Source: Aquiflexum balticum DSM 16537 (GTDB taxonomy: Bacteria; Bacteroidota; Bacteroidia; Cytophagales; Cyclobacteriaceae). Taken from it: DNA of 64,000 nt. The position numbers and the translations under genes are program-made. The notes beneath the pieces were generated by a model. The model did no database searches. It was given only the letters and a program-made list of their open reading frames with translations, and was not told the origin of the DNA. The stretch lies in the NCBI RefSeq assembly GCF_900176595.1, contig NZ_LT838813.1:682001-746000 (forward strand), read 5' to 3'. This document shows positions 18,889 through 27,340 of this stretch, in pieces (positions within the stretch are counted from its first letter, which is position 1; every line of letters starts with the position of its first letter).

Positions 18889-18975
18889 GTGGGTGATTTC
18901 TTAATCTAAAGAATTTAATTCCAAAAAAACAAACAATTAGTAAAGTGGATATAGGCAGTTTTTATTCCACTTACA

Positions 18976-19164
18976 GTGAAAAAAAGGTTATTGAAACACG
19001 AATTTCAAAATCGGAAAGAGAATATGCTTTTTTTATATTATGAACTGAAATCAACACACTTACCGAAAGAGAAAAAAATTATGCTGGCAATGGATTTTTT
19101 TTCCTATTCTAAAAAAAAAATCATCTGTTCCTTGAAATTTTGGGATCCTGGATTGAAAAAATAA
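18976..19164 (+). CDS. Possible small ORF (62 codons, GTG start)
   Basis: A very Lys-rich, aromatic product (MKKRLLKHEFQN… ending FWDPGLKK) whose stop touches a strong terminator hairpin. The only start is GTG, the base composition equals intergenic DNA, and the hairpin is just as well explained as the lysA terminator on the other strand. Not recognised; may be chance. Confidence 0.2.
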   Translation: MKKRLLKHEFQNRKENMLFLYYELKSTHLPKEKKIMLAMDFFSYSKKKIICSLKFWDPGLKK

Positions 19165-19196
19165 AAAATCCGGCCTGTTTAAAAGCCGGATTTTTT
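19163..19196. terminator. Terminator between a possible ORF and lysA
   Basis: Perfect 12-bp stem AAAAAATCCGGC / GCCGGATTTTTT with a 10-base loop. U-tracts form on both strands. Most likely ends lysA, 49 bases beyond its stop. Confidence 0.85.
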
Positions 19197-19244
19197 GGTC
19201 TTAACCAAATGAAATAATTCCCAAATTTTGTCCAAAATGAATAA

Positions 19245-20477
19245 TCAAAGATCTAAATCTATTTGATGTCTCAATACATCTTCAAACTCTTCTCTTTCCC
19301 TGATGAGATGTGGCTGCCCGTTCAATACTAATATTTCTGCAGGTCTCAATCTTGAATTATAGTTGGAAGACATGCTGAATCCATAGGCCCCTGCATTTTT
19401 TATAGCCAAAATATCCCCTTCCTGAACTTCTTTCAGTTTTCGGTCTGCAGCAATGGTGTCAGTCTCGCAGATATAGCCCACAATGGTATACACTCTTTCA
19501 GGCCCATCTACTTTTGAAATATTGACAACATCATGATAAGCATCATACATCATCGGACGTATCAGATGATTCAATCCGGAATTTACCCCTACAAAAGTGG
19601 AAGCGGGAGTTGATTTGACCACATTGACCTGAACCAAAAGCAATCCTGCTTCGGAAACCAAAAACTTACCGGGCTCAAACCAAATCTCCAGTTCAGAACC
19701 ATATTCTTTACAAAATTTATTGAAAGCCTCAGATACTTTATCCCCTACATCCAAAATGTCAGTAGCAACATCTCCCGGCTTATACGCAACTTTGAAACCG
19801 CCACCAAAATCAAGAAATTTCAAACCTTTGAATTCTCTTGCCGCATCAAACAAAATCTCAGCACCTTTTAGAAAAACAGTGGCATCCAAAATATCAGACC
19901 CTGTATGTACATGAAGGCCTATAACATTTAAATCATAAGCCTGTACCACTTTTAATACATGCTTCAGCTGAAGTATGGAAATGCCGAATTTACTGTCAAT
20001 ATGTCCTACAGATATTTTTGCATTGCCTCCGGCCAAAATATGGGGATTCAGTCTGATGCAAACAGGCACGCTATTGCCGTAAAAAGTCCCAAAGTGTTCC
20101 AGCATGGGAATATTGTCAATATTAATCATTACACCCATTTCCACAGCCAATTGGATTTCAGCAAAGGAAACACTGTTTGGCGTATACATGATTTCATGAG
20201 GCTCAAAACCAGCATGCAGGCAAAGTTTCACTTCCTCTATCGAAACAGCATCTACCCCTGTGCCTGCCTTCTTCATCAATTTCAAAATATTGATATTGGA
20301 AAGTGCTTTGGTTGCATATTTGATTTTTAAATTAACCTTGGAAAAAGCCTGTTTTAAAAGGGCTACTTTATCCAGGATTTTTTGCCCATCATATACATAC
20401 AAAGGTGTGCCAAAAGTATTGGCAATTTCAGTCAAGGGAATTCCCTGAATTCGATATTTTTGATCTTCGAAGTTCAT
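19245..20477 (-). CDS. lysA: Diaminopimelate decarboxylase
   Basis: PLP-dependent fold III decarboxylase converting meso-2,6-diaminopimelate to L-lysine, the last step of lysine synthesis. The 410-aa sequence shows the PLP lysine K57 in KYATKALSN, the HVHTGSD motif, the glycine-rich FLDFGGGFKV phosphate-binding loop, the CETDT substrate motif and GAYGFSMSSNYN near the C-terminus. Length is typical for the short Bacteroidota form. Monocistronic, diverging from a sensor kinase gene, with a strong terminator downstream. Confidence 0.97.
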   Translation of the reverse strand: MNFEDQKYRIQGIPLTEIANTFGTPLYVYDGQKILDKVALLKQAFSKVNLKIKYATKALSNINILKLMKKAGTGVDAVSIEEVKLCLHAGFEPHEIMYTPNSVSFAEIQLAVEMGVMINIDNIPMLEHFGTFYGNSVPVCIRLNPHILAGGNAKISVGHIDSKFGISILQLKHVLKVVQAYDLNVIGLHVHTGSDILDATVFLKGAEILFDAAREFKGLKFLDFGGGFKVAYKPGDVATDILDVGDKVSEAFNKFCKEYGSELEIWFEPGKFLVSEAGLLLVQVNVVKSTPASTFVGVNSGLNHLIRPMMYDAYHDVVNISKVDGPERVYTIVGYICETDTIAADRKLKEVQEGDILAIKNAGAYGFSMSSNYNSRLRPAEILVLNGQPHLIREREEFEDVLRHQIDLDL

Positions 20478-20625
20478 TTAACTCATTTTTGAATCGCAAA
20501 GATACTGATTGAACTACAATAAAAAAGACTCCACTCGAATACAGAAAATCAATCTTTTTGATTCGGAGGTTACCGCATTTATTTAAGTTTGGAAATGAAT
20601 ATCGAACCGAATCAACCTTTCTTTG

Positions 20626-20671
20626 CGTTAAATAACGTTAAGCATTTATCATCCCATCCAATAAGCGTTAA
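20626..20671 (+). promoter_or_regulatory. Phased CGTTAA direct repeats before the two-component operon
   Basis: CGTTAA occurs at 20626-20631, 20636-20641 and 20666-20671, that is 10 and 30 bases apart, so all three face the same side of the helix. Tandem repeats with one-turn spacing are the usual binding pattern of OmpR-family regulators, and the operon encodes such a regulator. Possible autoregulatory site; the third copy is 10 bases before the kinase start. Confidence 0.4.
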
Positions 20672-20680
20672 ATTTACAGA

Positions 20681-22393
20681 ATGTCTAAGTCCAAGATGAA
20701 ACTGATCATAGTATTGATGTCCATAGCCAGTATTGGTCTGATTGGATTTCAATACTATTGGGTAAGCAATGCCCTAAGGATCAATGAAGAAAGGTTTGAA
20801 CAGACAGTTTACCAATCACTGGCAGCTACGGTTTCCCAGATTGACAAAGGAGAAACAAGTGATATTTTTTTAAGCTATCTCGCTAAGGACACCCTGTTGC
20901 AGCAATCCATGTTCCAAAGGATTGAGCCCATAGTCGTTCAGGTAAGACAAAGGCCCATCAATACAAGAAGGCCTTCCATGATGGATTCCATTTTACAGCA
21001 GCAAATTCCCCAGATCAGTCAAAGCTTCAGAAGGCTTATAGAATCAAGAGGGGTGGATTTATCAGTCTTTTCAGACCTTGACAATTTTTTTACATATCTG
21101 ACTCCGGAGATCGCATCGACTATTTTTACTCCCGATGAAATGGAAATCCTCTTACAGGAACGCGAAAGACAGTATCAGTATCTCAATCAGGCAGAAACAA
21201 CCTTTAGAAGAAGATATGGTATCAATAGACCTTCTGATTATATAGAAGAATATAATGTTCCCAAGGATGCCTTGGAAAAAATTAGAAATGCGAATATCAA
21301 AATAGAATTTATGAACAGGGCCTGGGAGGAACTATTGGAAGGTCAAAGAGATGTGCTTTCCAGAATGGACACTTCGCAGTTACGTAAATACCTAAAAAAC
21401 AACCTCAAAGAAAGGGGGATTGGGGAATCTTTTGATTTGGGAATCCTTGATGACAAAGGCATGCTTATTCCAATCTCCAGCCTTATAGATTCCAGCAGGC
21501 TGGTTTCAAACGGAATACAGGCCCGGCTTTTTCCAAGTGACATATTGGGAAAAGAGAATTATCTTGTTGTCCATTTCCCAACCAAAAAAGCTTACATTTT
21601 CCGTCAGATCTGGCTGCCGGTTTTGAGTTCTCTTTTGTTTATCGGCATCGTAATTTTTTGTTTTATTTATGCCATTAAAGTCATCATCAGACAGAAAAAA
21701 CTGTCAGACATCAAAAATGATTTTATCAATAACATGACCCATGAGTTCAAGACTCCCATTGCCACGGTAAGCCTGGCAGTGGAAGCCTTGCAGGATCCTG
21801 AACTCTTGAATCAGGAATCTTTTAGGAAGAGATATTTGAGTATCATCAAAGATGAAAATACAAGACTGGGATCACAGGTGGAAAAGGTACTTCAATCTGC
21901 CACTTTGGATAAGAAAGACTTCAAACTCAAGTTGGAAAAAGTAAACATGGACGATATACTCGAAAATGCCAGGCAACATATCGGTTTGCAGGTGGAAAAC
22001 AAAGGTGGGAAAATTGAATTGCTTTCTGAATTGAAAGAACCTTATTTGGAAGCGGATTCATTCCATATCTCCCATATCATCAATAATCTTTTGGATAATG
22101 CCATTAAGTACGCCAAAGATAAACCAAACATTGAGATCAAGTCCTGGGATCAAAATGGCAGCTTATTTGTGTCTGTAAAAGATAATGGTATCGGCATGTC
22201 CAAAGAATCAGTAAAAAAAATATTTGATAAATTTTATAGGGTTCCTACCGGTAATTTACATGATGTAAAAGGATTTGGGCTCGGCTTGGCTTATGTAAAA
22301 ACCATGACCGAAGCACATAAAGGCGAAATTACAGTTAACAGCGAACCAGGAAAAGGAAGTATCTTCACCCTCAAACTCCCCAAAAAACAATGA
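20681..22393 (+). CDS. Sensor histidine kinase
   Basis: 570-aa membrane kinase. TM1 about 6-26, a long periplasmic sensor region about 27-305 without recognisable domain (helical, rich in Arg/Gln), TM2 about 308-332. Cytoplasmic part: HisKA with FINNMTHEFKTPIATVSL, phosphoacceptor H354; HATPase_c with N-box INNLLDNAIKYA, G1 DNGIGMS, F-box FDKFYRV and G2 GFGLGLAYVK. The architecture matches Bacteroidota kinases paired with OmpR-type regulators. Its stop overlaps the start of the response regulator by 4 bases (ATGA), implying translational coupling. Signal unknown. Confidence 0.94.
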   Translation: MSKSKMKLIIVLMSIASIGLIGFQYYWVSNALRINEERFEQTVYQSLAATVSQIDKGETSDIFLSYLAKDTLLQQSMFQRIEPIVVQVRQRPINTRRPSMMDSILQQQIPQISQSFRRLIESRGVDLSVFSDLDNFFTYLTPEIASTIFTPDEMEILLQERERQYQYLNQAETTFRRRYGINRPSDYIEEYNVPKDALEKIRNANIKIEFMNRAWEELLEGQRDVLSRMDTSQLRKYLKNNLKERGIGESFDLGILDDKGMLIPISSLIDSSRLVSNGIQARLFPSDILGKENYLVVHFPTKKAYIFRQIWLPVLSSLLFIGIVIFCFIYAIKVIIRQKKLSDIKNDFINNMTHEFKTPIATVSLAVEALQDPELLNQESFRKRYLSIIKDENTRLGSQVEKVLQSATLDKKDFKLKLEKVNMDDILENARQHIGLQVENKGGKIELLSELKEPYLEADSFHISHIINNLLDNAIKYAKDKPNIEIKSWDQNGSLFVSVKDNGIGMSKESVKKIFDKFYRVPTGNLHDVKGFGLGLAYVKTMTEAHKGEITVNSEPGKGSIFTLKLPKKQ

Positions 22394-23082
22394 ACAAAGC
22401 AAAACTTCTAGTCGTGGAAGATGATCCCAATTTGGGAGATATCCTTCAGGAATACCTGACAATGAAAGGTTATGAAACCACTTTATGCCGAGATGGAGAA
22501 GAGGGCTGGTCAAAATTCAAAAAAGATAAATTCGGATTGGCCATTCTGGATATCATGATGCCAAAGAAGGACGGTTTCACATTGGGCAAAGAAATCAAAA
22601 AAGTACAGGAGGACCTTCCAATCATTTACCTCACAGCCAAAAATCTAAAAGAAGATATCATAGAAGGGCTTAAAATCGGTGCTGATGATTACATTACCAA
22701 ACCCTTTAGTATGGAGGAATTACTCTTGAGAATTGCTGCAATTCTTAGGCGAACCCAAAAATCGGAAGAGGTTAACACTTTGAAAGTCTACAACTTTGGA
22801 GCCTTCGAACTCCATTATGATGAGCAATACATCATCGGTCCATCAGGAACCCATAAGCTTACATCCAAAGAAAATGAGCTCATGAGACTCCTGGCTTCTG
22901 AAATGAATAAACTGGTGAACCGTAGTCATGCATTGAAGCAGATCTGGGGTGATGACTCTTATTTCAACGCAAGAAGTATGGATGTCTACCTCAGCAAAAT
23001 CCGGAAAATCCTAAAAGAAGATCCAAAGGTACAGATCATAACTATACATGGGGAAGGATTCAAAATGGTAGTAACAGATTGA
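22390..23082 (+). CDS. OmpR-family response regulator
   Basis: 230-aa cognate regulator of the kinase immediately upstream. Receiver domain about 5-118 with acidic pocket E10/D11/D12, phosphoacceptor D54 (LAILDIMMPKKDG), T82 and the switch Lys in DDYITKPF. Winged-helix DNA-binding domain about 132-228 (LTSKENELMRLLASEMNKLVNRSHALKQIWGDDSYFNARSMDVYLSKIRKIL). Probably acts on its own promoter through the phased CGTTAA repeats upstream of the operon (inference). Confidence 0.96.
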   Translation: MNKAKLLVVEDDPNLGDILQEYLTMKGYETTLCRDGEEGWSKFKKDKFGLAILDIMMPKKDGFTLGKEIKKVQEDLPIIYLTAKNLKEDIIEGLKIGADDYITKPFSMEELLLRIAAILRRTQKSEEVNTLKVYNFGAFELHYDEQYIIGPSGTHKLTSKENELMRLLASEMNKLVNRSHALKQIWGDDSYFNARSMDVYLSKIRKILKEDPKVQIITIHGEGFKMVVTD

Positions 23083-23098
23083 TGCAACACAAAAAATA

Positions 23099-24325
23099 AT
23101 GAGAGCAATTTATTTTCTGACTTTGTTATGTTTTTCGTGCTTTTTTTCATGCTCTGAAAAGCCTGTAGAAAATGGGCTTCCAAACGTTGAACTCAATCAG
23201 GTTCTTTCAGCAGAGAATATTCATATGGAAGAGCCTTTCCTTTTTTCTACCAAAGACGGGAAAACCCATCTCTCCTGGATAGAAAAAACAGACCAAACTA
23301 ACTATTTGAAATTCTCATCTTGGGACGGGAATGTATGGTCAGAAGCGGCATTGATTGCTCAGGGCGATGATTGGTTTGTGAATTGGGCTGATTATCCACA
23401 AATATCTTCGTTTGAAGATGGGATTTTAATTGCCTTTTTTCTTCAAAAAAGTGGTCCGGGTACTTTTGCATACGATATCATGACCACTACTTCAAAAAAC
23501 GGAACAGACTGGACCATTCCTACCAAGCTACATGATGACCAAACACAGACAGAACATGGCTTTGTTTCAATGACTCCCTGGGGAGAAAATATGCTGATTT
23601 CCTGGTTGGATGGCAGGAATACAGGATCAGGTCATACAGGACATGACCATGGACATCAAGGTCAAATGACTGTAAGAGCAGCCCTATTGGATTCCAAAGG
23701 AACCAAAATCAGTGATTGGGAGCTTGATGAAAGAGTCTGTGACTGTTGTCAAACCAGTTCAGCCATGACAGATGAAGGTCCTATCATTGTCTTTAGGGAT
23801 CGGTCGGAAACCGAAATCAGGGACTTGGGTTTGGTAAAATGGGAAGAACAGAACTGGTCAGAAACCTTTCCTGTACATATGGACCTTTGGGAGATTGCCG
23901 CTTGCCCTGTCAATGGCCCAAAAATTTCTGCATGGAAAAATCACGTAGGAGTAGTATGGTATTCAGCAGCCAATGATCGTCCCGAAGTAAAAGTAGCATT
24001 TTCAGAGAATAACGGTAAAAACTTTGCTCCCCCCATTAAAATAGACATGGGAAAAACCATTGGAAGAGTAAGCATTGCCATGATCAATCAAGAAACAGCT
24101 TTTGTCACCTGGATGGAAGAAGGAAAAATTATGGGTAGAAAGGTCAATTCCCAAGGAAGGTTGGGGAATCCGATTGTCATTGCCCAAAGTTCAGAAAAAC
24201 GCTCCAGCGGATTTCCGCAATTATCCTATGACGGTGAAAATATTTGGTTGGCATGGACAGAAGATTCCGAAGATTGGAGAAAAATAAAAGTGAGTAAAAT
24301 AAGTGTCGAGAGCATTTTGAAATAA
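23099..24325 (+). CDS. Sialidase-fold lipoprotein with His-rich loop and conserved cysteines
   Basis: 408-aa lipoprotein: signal peptide with lipobox FFSC (Cys near 19). The body carries BNR/Asp-box-like repeats of a six-bladed propeller (SEDGKNFAPP-type turns: SKNGTDWTIPTKL, SENNGKNFAPPIKI), so it would be annotated as sialidase or exo-alpha-sialidase family. Sialic acid cleavage is doubtful: the distinctive features are a His-rich loop GHTGHDHGHQ (about 178-188), a CDCC motif (C214, C216, C217) and a further Cys in AACPVNGP (about 268). These could bind a metal or form disulfides. It follows the response regulator by 16 bases, so it may belong to that operon. Function unknown. Confidence 0.75.
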   Translation: MRAIYFLTLLCFSCFFSCSEKPVENGLPNVELNQVLSAENIHMEEPFLFSTKDGKTHLSWIEKTDQTNYLKFSSWDGNVWSEAALIAQGDDWFVNWADYPQISSFEDGILIAFFLQKSGPGTFAYDIMTTTSKNGTDWTIPTKLHDDQTQTEHGFVSMTPWGENMLISWLDGRNTGSGHTGHDHGHQGQMTVRAALLDSKGTKISDWELDERVCDCCQTSSAMTDEGPIIVFRDRSETEIRDLGLVKWEEQNWSETFPVHMDLWEIAACPVNGPKISAWKNHVGVVWYSAANDRPEVKVAFSENNGKNFAPPIKIDMGKTIGRVSIAMINQETAFVTWMEEGKIMGRKVNSQGRLGNPIVIAQSSEKRSSGFPQLSYDGENIWLAWTEDSEDWRKIKVSKISVESILK

Positions 24326-24331
24326 AATCAA

Positions 24332-24805
24332 TCACTGATGGTGGTAGGGCTCATTTTTTAAAATAGTAAAAGCCCGGTACAACTGTTCTACGAAAAACAC
24401 CCTGACCATTTGATGGGAAAAAGTCATTTTGGAAAGAGAGATTTTGCCATTAGCTCTATGGTATACGCTTTCTGAAAAACCATAAGGCCCTCCAATCACG
24501 AAAATCAATTGCTTCAGGCCTGAATTCATTTTCTTTTGGAGATAATCTGAAAAATCCACCGAGGAATATTGCTTTCCCTGTTCATCCAGCAAAACCAATT
24601 CATCTGAGGACTGTACTTTTTTCAGAATAAGTTCTCCTTCTTTTTCCTTTTGGGCTGCTTCGGACAGGTTTTTGGAATTTTTCAGGTCAGGAATAATTTC
24701 CAATTCAAACTTGATATAAAATCCCAAACGCTTGATATACTCCTCCAAAAGGGTTTGGATAGCGGAATGGTCTGTTTTGCCGACGGCGATAAGTCTGATC
24801 TGCAT
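24332..24805 (-). CDS. rlmH: 23S rRNA (pseudouridine1915-N3)-methyltransferase
   Basis: SPOUT-class methyltransferase modifying helix 69 of 23S rRNA. The 157-aa protein is of normal length and shows the N-terminal strand [11 protein letters not shown], the central [20 protein letters not shown], the SAM-knot [15 protein letters not shown] and the C-terminal [29 protein letters not shown] signature. Monocistronic; converges with the lipoprotein gene, leaving 6 bases. Confidence 0.97.
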   Translation of the reverse strand: [157 protein letters not shown]

Positions 24806-24953
24806 CCTGCAAAATAATTAAAGCTTCTCCTAAAAATCTTGATCGGGTAGATTTAATTTGGAAAAAACTGTTTGGAAGACTTGGATGAAAGCCAAAAAGG
24901 CAGATTGGATATTTAGAATTTTAGGTCTAAGTTTAGATAATTCAAAAATATCC

Positions 24954-25004
24954 GCAATAAGTTGCGCAAAGCATTCCAAAATGGAACAAATAGCGCAATA
25001 AGTT
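24954..25004. repeat. Symmetric palindrome and direct repeat flanking mobile unit 1
   Basis: GCAATAAGTT occurs at 24954-24963 and 24995-25004. Inside, TTGCGC (24962-24967) pairs with GCGCAA (24993-24998) and TTCCA (24974-24978) with TGGAA (24982-24986), separated by 6-base internal loops. It ends 14 bases before the first GTTGAAC boundary. It does not show attC R boxes. Confidence 0.45.
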
Positions 25005-25143
25005 TCGGGAAGAGAACCGTTGAACTAAACCTCCTTCGTCGGTAGTTTTTCTGTATTCCATCATAAAGGCCTGATTTTTAACAATATGTATTAAATTTAT
25101 TCCATGTTCAATCTTTAACTAATTTAATCATGGAAAAAAAAGT

Positions 25144-25965
25144 TTGCGCCAGAGGATGTATGAGGAGATGTCCTACAGACATTATTCTCCCAGAAGCATC
25201 AAGACCTATCTTAGCCTGGTATCTGTAGTATCAGCTCATTTTGGAAAAAGTCCGGATCTGATCAGTATCCCCGAATTAAAGGACTACCTTTTTAAAAGGA
25301 TCAGTTTGGACGGACTTTCGGTATCAAGCATAAACCAGACAATCAGTGCCTTTAAAATACTTTTCAAAGACGTGCTTGAAAGAGATTGGGATACTATCAG
25401 GATCAAACGGCCAAGACGTCCCAAGCTGCTTCCGGTTGTATTCTCAAAGGAAGAAGTGTCGCATATCCTTAAGAGTATCAGGAACAGAAAACACTATTGC
25501 CTGATCGCTCTCACCTACGCCTCAGGACTCAGGATGGGAGAGGTAATCAACCTGAAACCCTGCGATATTGACAGCGACCGGATGCAGGTCAAAGTCAGGG
25601 GCGGAAAGGGTTATAAAGACAGGTACACACTTCTTCCGGAGCAGTTACTGGTAAAGCTCAGGGATTATTTCAGAGGCTACCGTCCACTTACTTACCTTTT
25701 TGAAGGCCAAGAACCGGGAAAGCCTTACAGTGAGACAAGCGCCCGCTGTATACTCAAAAAGGCTATGAAGAAAGCAGGGATAAAAAAGCAGGCGTGCTTC
25801 CATACCCTTCGCCATTCTTTTGCCACACATCTGCTCGAGCAGGGAACCAATGTCAGGATTATCCAAGAGCTGTTGGGACACAGGTCCCTTAAGACCACTA
25901 CGGTTTACCTGCATATAAGCAACCTGACCCCCGCGCAGATCAAAAGTCCCCTGGATGAGCTTTGA
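25144..25965 (+). CDS. Tyrosine recombinase of mobile unit, copy 1
   Basis: 273-aa site-specific recombinase. N-terminal SAM-like core-binding domain (about 5-85, YSPRSIKTYLSLV) and catalytic domain (about 95-270) with the full set R130 (ASGLRMGE), the beta-hairpin Lys, H220-x-x-R223 (HTLRH), H246 (LLGHRS) and nucleophile Y255. The start is not settled: the frame begins at TTG 25144 or ATG 25156, but the only well-placed ATG (25130) is in another frame and separated by a run of eight A. Slippage on that run would give MEKKSLRQRMYEEM, matching the LRQRM start usual in this family. The stop overlaps the transposase start (TGATG). Confidence 0.88.
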   Translation: MRQRMYEEMSYRHYSPRSIKTYLSLVSVVSAHFGKSPDLISIPELKDYLFKRISLDGLSVSSINQTISAFKILFKDVLERDWDTIRIKRPRRPKLLPVVFSKEEVSHILKSIRNRKHYCLIALTYASGLRMGEVINLKPCDIDSDRMQVKVRGGKGYKDRYTLLPEQLLVKLRDYFRGYRPLTYLFEGQEPGKPYSETSARCILKKAMKKAGIKKQACFHTLRHSFATHLLEQGTNVRIIQELLGHRSLKTTTVYLHISNLTPAQIKSPLDEL

Positions 25966-27137
25966 TGGAGGCTGTTAACAAGAGGAATGGTGGGGCTGAA
26001 CTCTCAACAGTCCTGGATTCCCAAAAGGAGGTCTTCCTATCGCAGAAGCATCTGTGCCCTGATCAGAGAAAGGCCTTTAACGACATCCTCCATTGCCGGA
26101 CATCACAAATGGGCTCACACAGTCTCTGTTGTGACTCCTGCGGTACGGTCAAAGTCTGCTATAACAGCTGCAGGAACCGCCACTGTCCGAAGTGCCAGTA
26201 CATCAAGCAGCAGCTTTGGGTGGAAAAGCTAAAGTGCAGGCTTCTGCCTGTCAGGTACTTTCACGCCGTGTTTACGGTTCCTGAGTTTCTCAATCCATTG
26301 TTCTACATCAACCAGAGGTTCTGTTACAACCTGCTCTTTGAATGTTCTGCAAAAGCAGTAAAGAAGACGGCCCTGAACCCGGTATTTCTGGGAGTCGAAA
26401 GCGGCTGTCTGTCGGTACTCCACACTTGGGGCCAATCCCTGAACTACCACCCCCACATCCATATGCTGGTTCCTGCAGGAGGCCTTGACAGTGACGGGAT
26501 GCAGTGGCTGTATGCCGGTAAAAAGTTCTTCGTTCCGGTAAAGGCCCTTTCGTCCGTGTTCCGGGGACTGTTCATGGAAAGGCTTCTGGGAGCACTGGAG
26601 GATAACCTTCTCAGGATACCTGACGGGCAGAAAGAGCTGTTTGCCGATATCAAAAGTCTGAAAAGGGAATCTTACGCAAAGATGTGGAATGTCTATATCA
26701 AGAAGACTTTCAGGGGGGCGGGCCAGGTGGTCAGCTACCTTGGCAGGTATACCCACAGGGTAGCGATCAGCAACAGCCGTATTCTGGATACAGATGGTGA
26801 AACCGTAAAGTTCAGGTGGAAGGATTACAGGGACAACAAAACCAAAACCATGTTGCTTGCCTGTTCCGAGTTTGTCAGAAGATTTATGCAACATGTACTG
26901 CCAACAGGCTTCTACAAAATCCGCTATTACGGCATCTTGGCCTCGGCCAACAGCAACACCAAAATGAATGAATGTTTCAGGCTGTTGAACATAACAAGGG
27001 AGGTGTCATTTTACCATGGGCTGAGCACCTACGAGGTGATGGAGGAGATTTTCGGAGAAGAGATGTTCAGGTGTACCTGCTGCAAGAACGGAAGGATGGT
27101 CTTTGCCCCGCCCGGGGAAAAAGGAAACGGTCCCTGA
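25965..27137 (+). CDS. IS91-like Y2 (HUH) transposase, copy 1
   Basis: 390-aa rolling-circle transposase. N-terminal zinc ribbon (CCDSCG … CRNRHCPKCQ, about 45-75), HUH motif H164-I-H166 within YHPHIHM, and the paired catalytic tyrosines Y258 and Y262 (YLGRY) typical of IS91/IS801 enzymes. A second Cys cluster (FRCTCCKNG) sits near the C-terminus. ATG 25965 overlaps the recombinase stop by one base, so translation is probably coupled. Copy 1 differs from copies 2 and 3 at a handful of residues (CGTVKV, NPVFLG, PDGQ, KRES). Confidence 0.92.
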   Translation: MEAVNKRNGGAELSTVLDSQKEVFLSQKHLCPDQRKAFNDILHCRTSQMGSHSLCCDSCGTVKVCYNSCRNRHCPKCQYIKQQLWVEKLKCRLLPVRYFHAVFTVPEFLNPLFYINQRFCYNLLFECSAKAVKKTALNPVFLGVESGCLSVLHTWGQSLNYHPHIHMLVPAGGLDSDGMQWLYAGKKFFVPVKALSSVFRGLFMERLLGALEDNLLRIPDGQKELFADIKSLKRESYAKMWNVYIKKTFRGAGQVVSYLGRYTHRVAISNSRILDTDGETVKFRWKDYRDNKTKTMLLACSEFVRRFMQHVLPTGFYKIRYYGILASANSNTKMNECFRLLNITREVSFYHGLSTYEVMEEIFGEEMFRCTCCKNGRMVFAPPGEKGNGP

Positions 27138-27151
27138 ATGAAAAAGCAGGG

Positions 27152-27325
27152 ATGAAGTTCTTTGAAAAGCTGAAAGAAAAACAAAACAGAGGTTCTGTTA
27201 CAGGGAAAGGTATGCCCGGTCCCAAACAAAATTTCCGGGTAAAAAAGCGGAATCCGTCCAAAACTTCAGGACAATGGTCCAAAACCAGACAAAACCTTCA
27301 AAGCAAAGCAGATAAATACCCATAG
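27152..27325 (+). CDS. Possible 57-aa basic protein in mobile unit, copy 1
   Basis: Starts 15 bases after the transposase stop and ends just before the terminal palindrome. The product, MKFFEKLKEKQNRGSV…, is rich in Lys, Arg, Gln and Asn with few hydrophobic residues, so it would be disordered and nucleic-acid-binding in character. The frame stays open in all three copies, but copy 2 changes EKL to GNM. No family recognised; may be untranslated. Confidence 0.3.
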   Translation: MKFFEKLKEKQNRGSVTGKGMPGPKQNFRVKKRNPSKTSGQWSKTRQNLQSKADKYP

Positions 27326-27340
27326 GTGTAGCACGGCTTA

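Noticed and set aside
19163-19196. Proof that the 62-codon frame before it is a gene
   Set aside because: The hairpin is symmetrical and is fully explained as the lysA terminator.
26229-26894. 221-codon minus-strand frame opposite the transposase, repeated in all three mobile units
   Set aside because: It mirrors the well-supported transposase in the opposite frame, has no recognisable domain, and is kept only because the units are near-identical.
26972-27325. 117-codon plus frame overlapping the transposase 3' end
   Set aside because: The part within the transposase is an out-of-frame shadow and is broken in copy 3. Only the last 57 codons are kept as a possible ORF.
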